In this document: in pieces, positions 62,302 through 64,000 of the stretch
Layout: every line of letters starts with the position of its first letter
Position numbering within the stretch: the first letter of the stretch is position 1
DNA from: Micavibrio sp. UBA5572
GTDB lineage: Bacteria > Pseudomonadota > Alphaproteobacteria > Micavibrionales > Micavibrionaceae
Direction: 5' to 3'
Assembly (NCBI GenBank): GCA_002425415.1
Contig: DIMG01000024.1
Span: 1,328-65,327 of the forward strand
DNA length: 64,000 bases
The notes under the pieces: model-generated
What the model saw: only the letters and a program-made list of their open reading frames with translations
Databases searched by the model: none
What the model was told of the DNA's origin: nothing
Position numbers and translations under genes: made by a program

Positions 62302-64000
62302 ATGAATTCGACTACGGCTACAGCCTCCCAGACTTCGACATCCCAAGAGCCTGATATGCGCGAAATGGCCAATGCCATCCGCTTTCTGGCAGCGGATGCT
62401 GTAGACAAAGCCAATTCAGGGCATCCGGGTATGCCCATGGGGATGGCGGATGTGGCAACTGTTCTTTATTCCAAGTTTTTAAAATTTGATCCTAAAAATC
62501 CAACTTGGGCGGATCGTGACCGTTTTATTTTGTCCGGTGGTCATGGATCAATGTTGCTATATGCCGTCAATTACCTGACCGGATACGATAAAATCACGAT
62601 CGAAGAGATCAAAAGATTTCGTCAACTGCATTCTCTTACTCCTGGTCATCCAGAGGTCATGCAAGATGCCGGCATTGAAATGACCACAGGGCCATTGGGT
62701 CAGGGGATTGCAACAGCGGTTGGATTTGCTCTGGCTGAACGGATGCAAGCCTCTCGCTTTGGCGCAGACCTCGTCAATCACAAAACCTATGTTATGTGCG
62801 GTGACGGAGATTTGATGGAAGGCATCTCTCATGAGGCCTGTTCTTTTGCAGGGCACATGAAGCTGTCTAACCTGATTGTCCTATATGATGACAATTCGAT
62901 TTCGATTGACGGTGATACTTCGCTCTCCTTTACCGAAGATGTTTTGAAGCGTTTTGAATCTTATGGATGGGCAACTGATCGTTCTGACGGACATGATTTT
63001 TCCTCGATTGAATCCGCATTGTCCAAGGCTCAAGGAAATGACCGTCCGACCTTGATTGCTTGTAAAACAAAAATCGGTTTTGGTGCACCAAACAAGCAAG
63101 GAACACATGGTGTTCACGGTTCGCCGCTTGGGTCTGAAGAAACAGCTGCGGCGCGAGCAAATTTGGGGTGGACAGCGGATCCGTTTGAAATTCCATCAGA
63201 CATTCTTCATTCATGGCGTAGTATAGGCACGCGCGGACAAATTGAATGTCAAGCATGGAAAAAGCGTCTTGAGTCCTCCTCTCAAAAAGCAGAATTTGAA
63301 AAATCATTGGTTGCAAAAATTGATGATGTTGTGACGGCTGCTCTTGCCGATTGTCGCGAGGCTTTTGCAAAAGACCAACCCAAATTAGCCACACGCGCTG
63401 CGTCCGGAAAAGTGCTGGACTGTCTTGTTCCAAAATTGCCGCAATTGATTGGTGGGTCTGCTGATTTGACACCATCCAACAACACACAAACAAAATCTTC
63501 GGCAGTTATTTCTGCAAACAGCAATTATGCCGGACAATATATTCATTATGGCGTGCGCGAATTTGCAATGTGTACCGTGATGAACGGTTTGACACTTCAT
63601 GGTGGATTTGTTCCTTATGGTGGCACATTCCTCAGCTTTACCGATTACTGCCGCCCGGCCATTCGCTTGGCGGCTTTGATGAAACAACGTGCCATTTATG
63701 TCATGACCCATGACTCAATCGGTCTGGGTGAAGATGGGCCAACCCACCAACCTGTCGAGCATGTCCCTGCCCTGCGTGTTATTCCGAATTTGTTGGTGCT
63801 ACGTCCTTGTGATGCGATCGAGACTTTGGAAGCATGGGAAATTGCCCTGAACAATACAACAGGCCCTAGCGTTCTGGTTTTGACCCGTCAGGCTTTACCG
63901 GCACAGCGTCAAGATGCTACCGAGAATAAATCGGCGCGTGGTGCTTATATTCTTTGTGCTGCGTCTGCAGAACCAAAAGCTGTTTTAATGGCCACGGGTT
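62302..64000 (+). CDS. tkt: Transketolase, partial
   Basis: A thiamine-diphosphate enzyme of the pentose phosphate pathway. About 566 of the usual about 660 residues are visible; the 3' end lies beyond the window. The N-terminal domain has RFLAADAVDKANSGHPGMPMGMADVATVLY, and TTGPLGQGIATAVGFALAE. The ThDP motif is VMCGDGDLMEGISHEACSFAGHMKLSNLIVLYDDN (GDG to N). The second domain has YIHYGVREFAMCTVMNGLTLHGG and THDSIGLGEDGPTHQPVEH. It is divergent from the 108-residue gene. Confidence 0.97.
   Translation, partial: MNSTTATASQTSTSQEPDMREMANAIRFLAADAVDKANSGHPGMPMGMADVATVLYSKFLKFDPKNPTWADRDRFILSGGHGSMLLYAVNYLTGYDKITIEEIKRFRQLHSLTPGHPEVMQDAGIEMTTGPLGQGIATAVGFALAERMQASRFGADLVNHKTYVMCGDGDLMEGISHEACSFAGHMKLSNLIVLYDDNSISIDGDTSLSFTEDVLKRFESYGWATDRSDGHDFSSIESALSKAQGNDRPTLIACKTKIGFGAPNKQGTHGVHGSPLGSEETAAARANLGWTADPFEIPSDILHSWRSIGTRGQIECQAWKKRLESSSQKAEFEKSLVAKIDDVVTAALADCREAFAKDQPKLATRAASGKVLDCLVPKLPQLIGGSADLTPSNNTQTKSSAVISANSNYAGQYIHYGVREFAMCTVMNGLTLHGGFVPYGGTFLSFTDYCRPAIRLAALMKQRAIYVMTHDSIGLGEDGPTHQPVEHVPALRVIPNLLVLRPCDAIETLEAWEIALNNTTGPSVLVLTRQALPAQRQDATENKSARGAYILCAASAEPKAVLMATG

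Noticed and set aside
1..64000. CRISPR arrays, insertion sequences, prophage or toxin-antitoxin genes
   Set aside because: No regularly spaced repeats, transposase motifs, integrase or phage structural genes were seen on either strand.

Overview
The window is a gene-dense chromosomal segment from a moderately AT-rich alphaproteobacterium. The evidence is the gene order: yebC-ruvC-ruvA-ruvB-ybgC-tolQRAB, zapA-6S RNA-formyltetrahydrofolate cyclo-ligase-ymdB, and rlpA-dacC-tmk-holB-metG-tatD-MBL hydrolase-queA. The species cannot be named from sequence alone. No phage, insertion sequence, transposase or CRISPR array was seen, and no gene-free stretch exceeds about 280 bases.

Region 1 (1-13.7 kb, minus strand) is housekeeping: partial queA, a PhnP-like hydrolase, tatD, an SGNH hydrolase, a half-size EamA transporter, metG, holB, tmk, and the envelope genes dacC, rlpA, mltB and a ydcF-like gene. 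A three-gene ABC exporter follows. One small plus-strand orphan gene sits between metG and holB. A tRNA-Ser(UGA) closes the region.

Region 2 (14-36.8 kb) is an anaerobic nitrate-respiration island. It holds molybdenum cofactor synthesis (MoeZ-like, moaA, a moaC-moaB fusion, moaD, moaE, mobA, moeA), two NarK transporters, narGHJI, a parvulin, NnrS, two CRP/FNR regulators, and ubiT-ubiU-ubiV for oxygen-independent ubiquinone synthesis. Four FNR-type boxes (TTGAT-N4-ATCAA, three perfect and one with a single mismatch) lie in the control regions. The moaA leader carries a convincing Moco riboswitch. The likely logic is that loss of oxygen turns on the enzyme, its cofactor, its substrate transport and its quinone together.

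Region 3 (36.9-50.5 kb) is a surface-glycan and sugar-transport region. It has two GT4 and three tandem GT2 glycosyltransferases, a hexapeptide acyltransferase, a Wzx-like flippase, two methyltransferases, a GMC oxidoreductase, and a ribose/fructose-type ABC importer with a single-domain ATPase.

Region 4 (50.6-64 kb) returns to housekeeping: a 49-residue small protein, tolB/A/R/Q, ybgC, ruvBAC, yebC, a response regulator with an uncharacterised partner, ymdB, the cyclo-ligase, 6S RNA, zapA, a coiled-coil protein, a hypothetical gene, and the 5' part of transketolase running off the window.

The least expected details are these: an FNR-like regulator ending in a five-cysteine cluster, a UbiU lacking one canonical iron-sulfur cysteine, a NarH with a cysteine-rich tail, a 30-bp inverted repeat in the narK leader, and several small unrecognised proteins.
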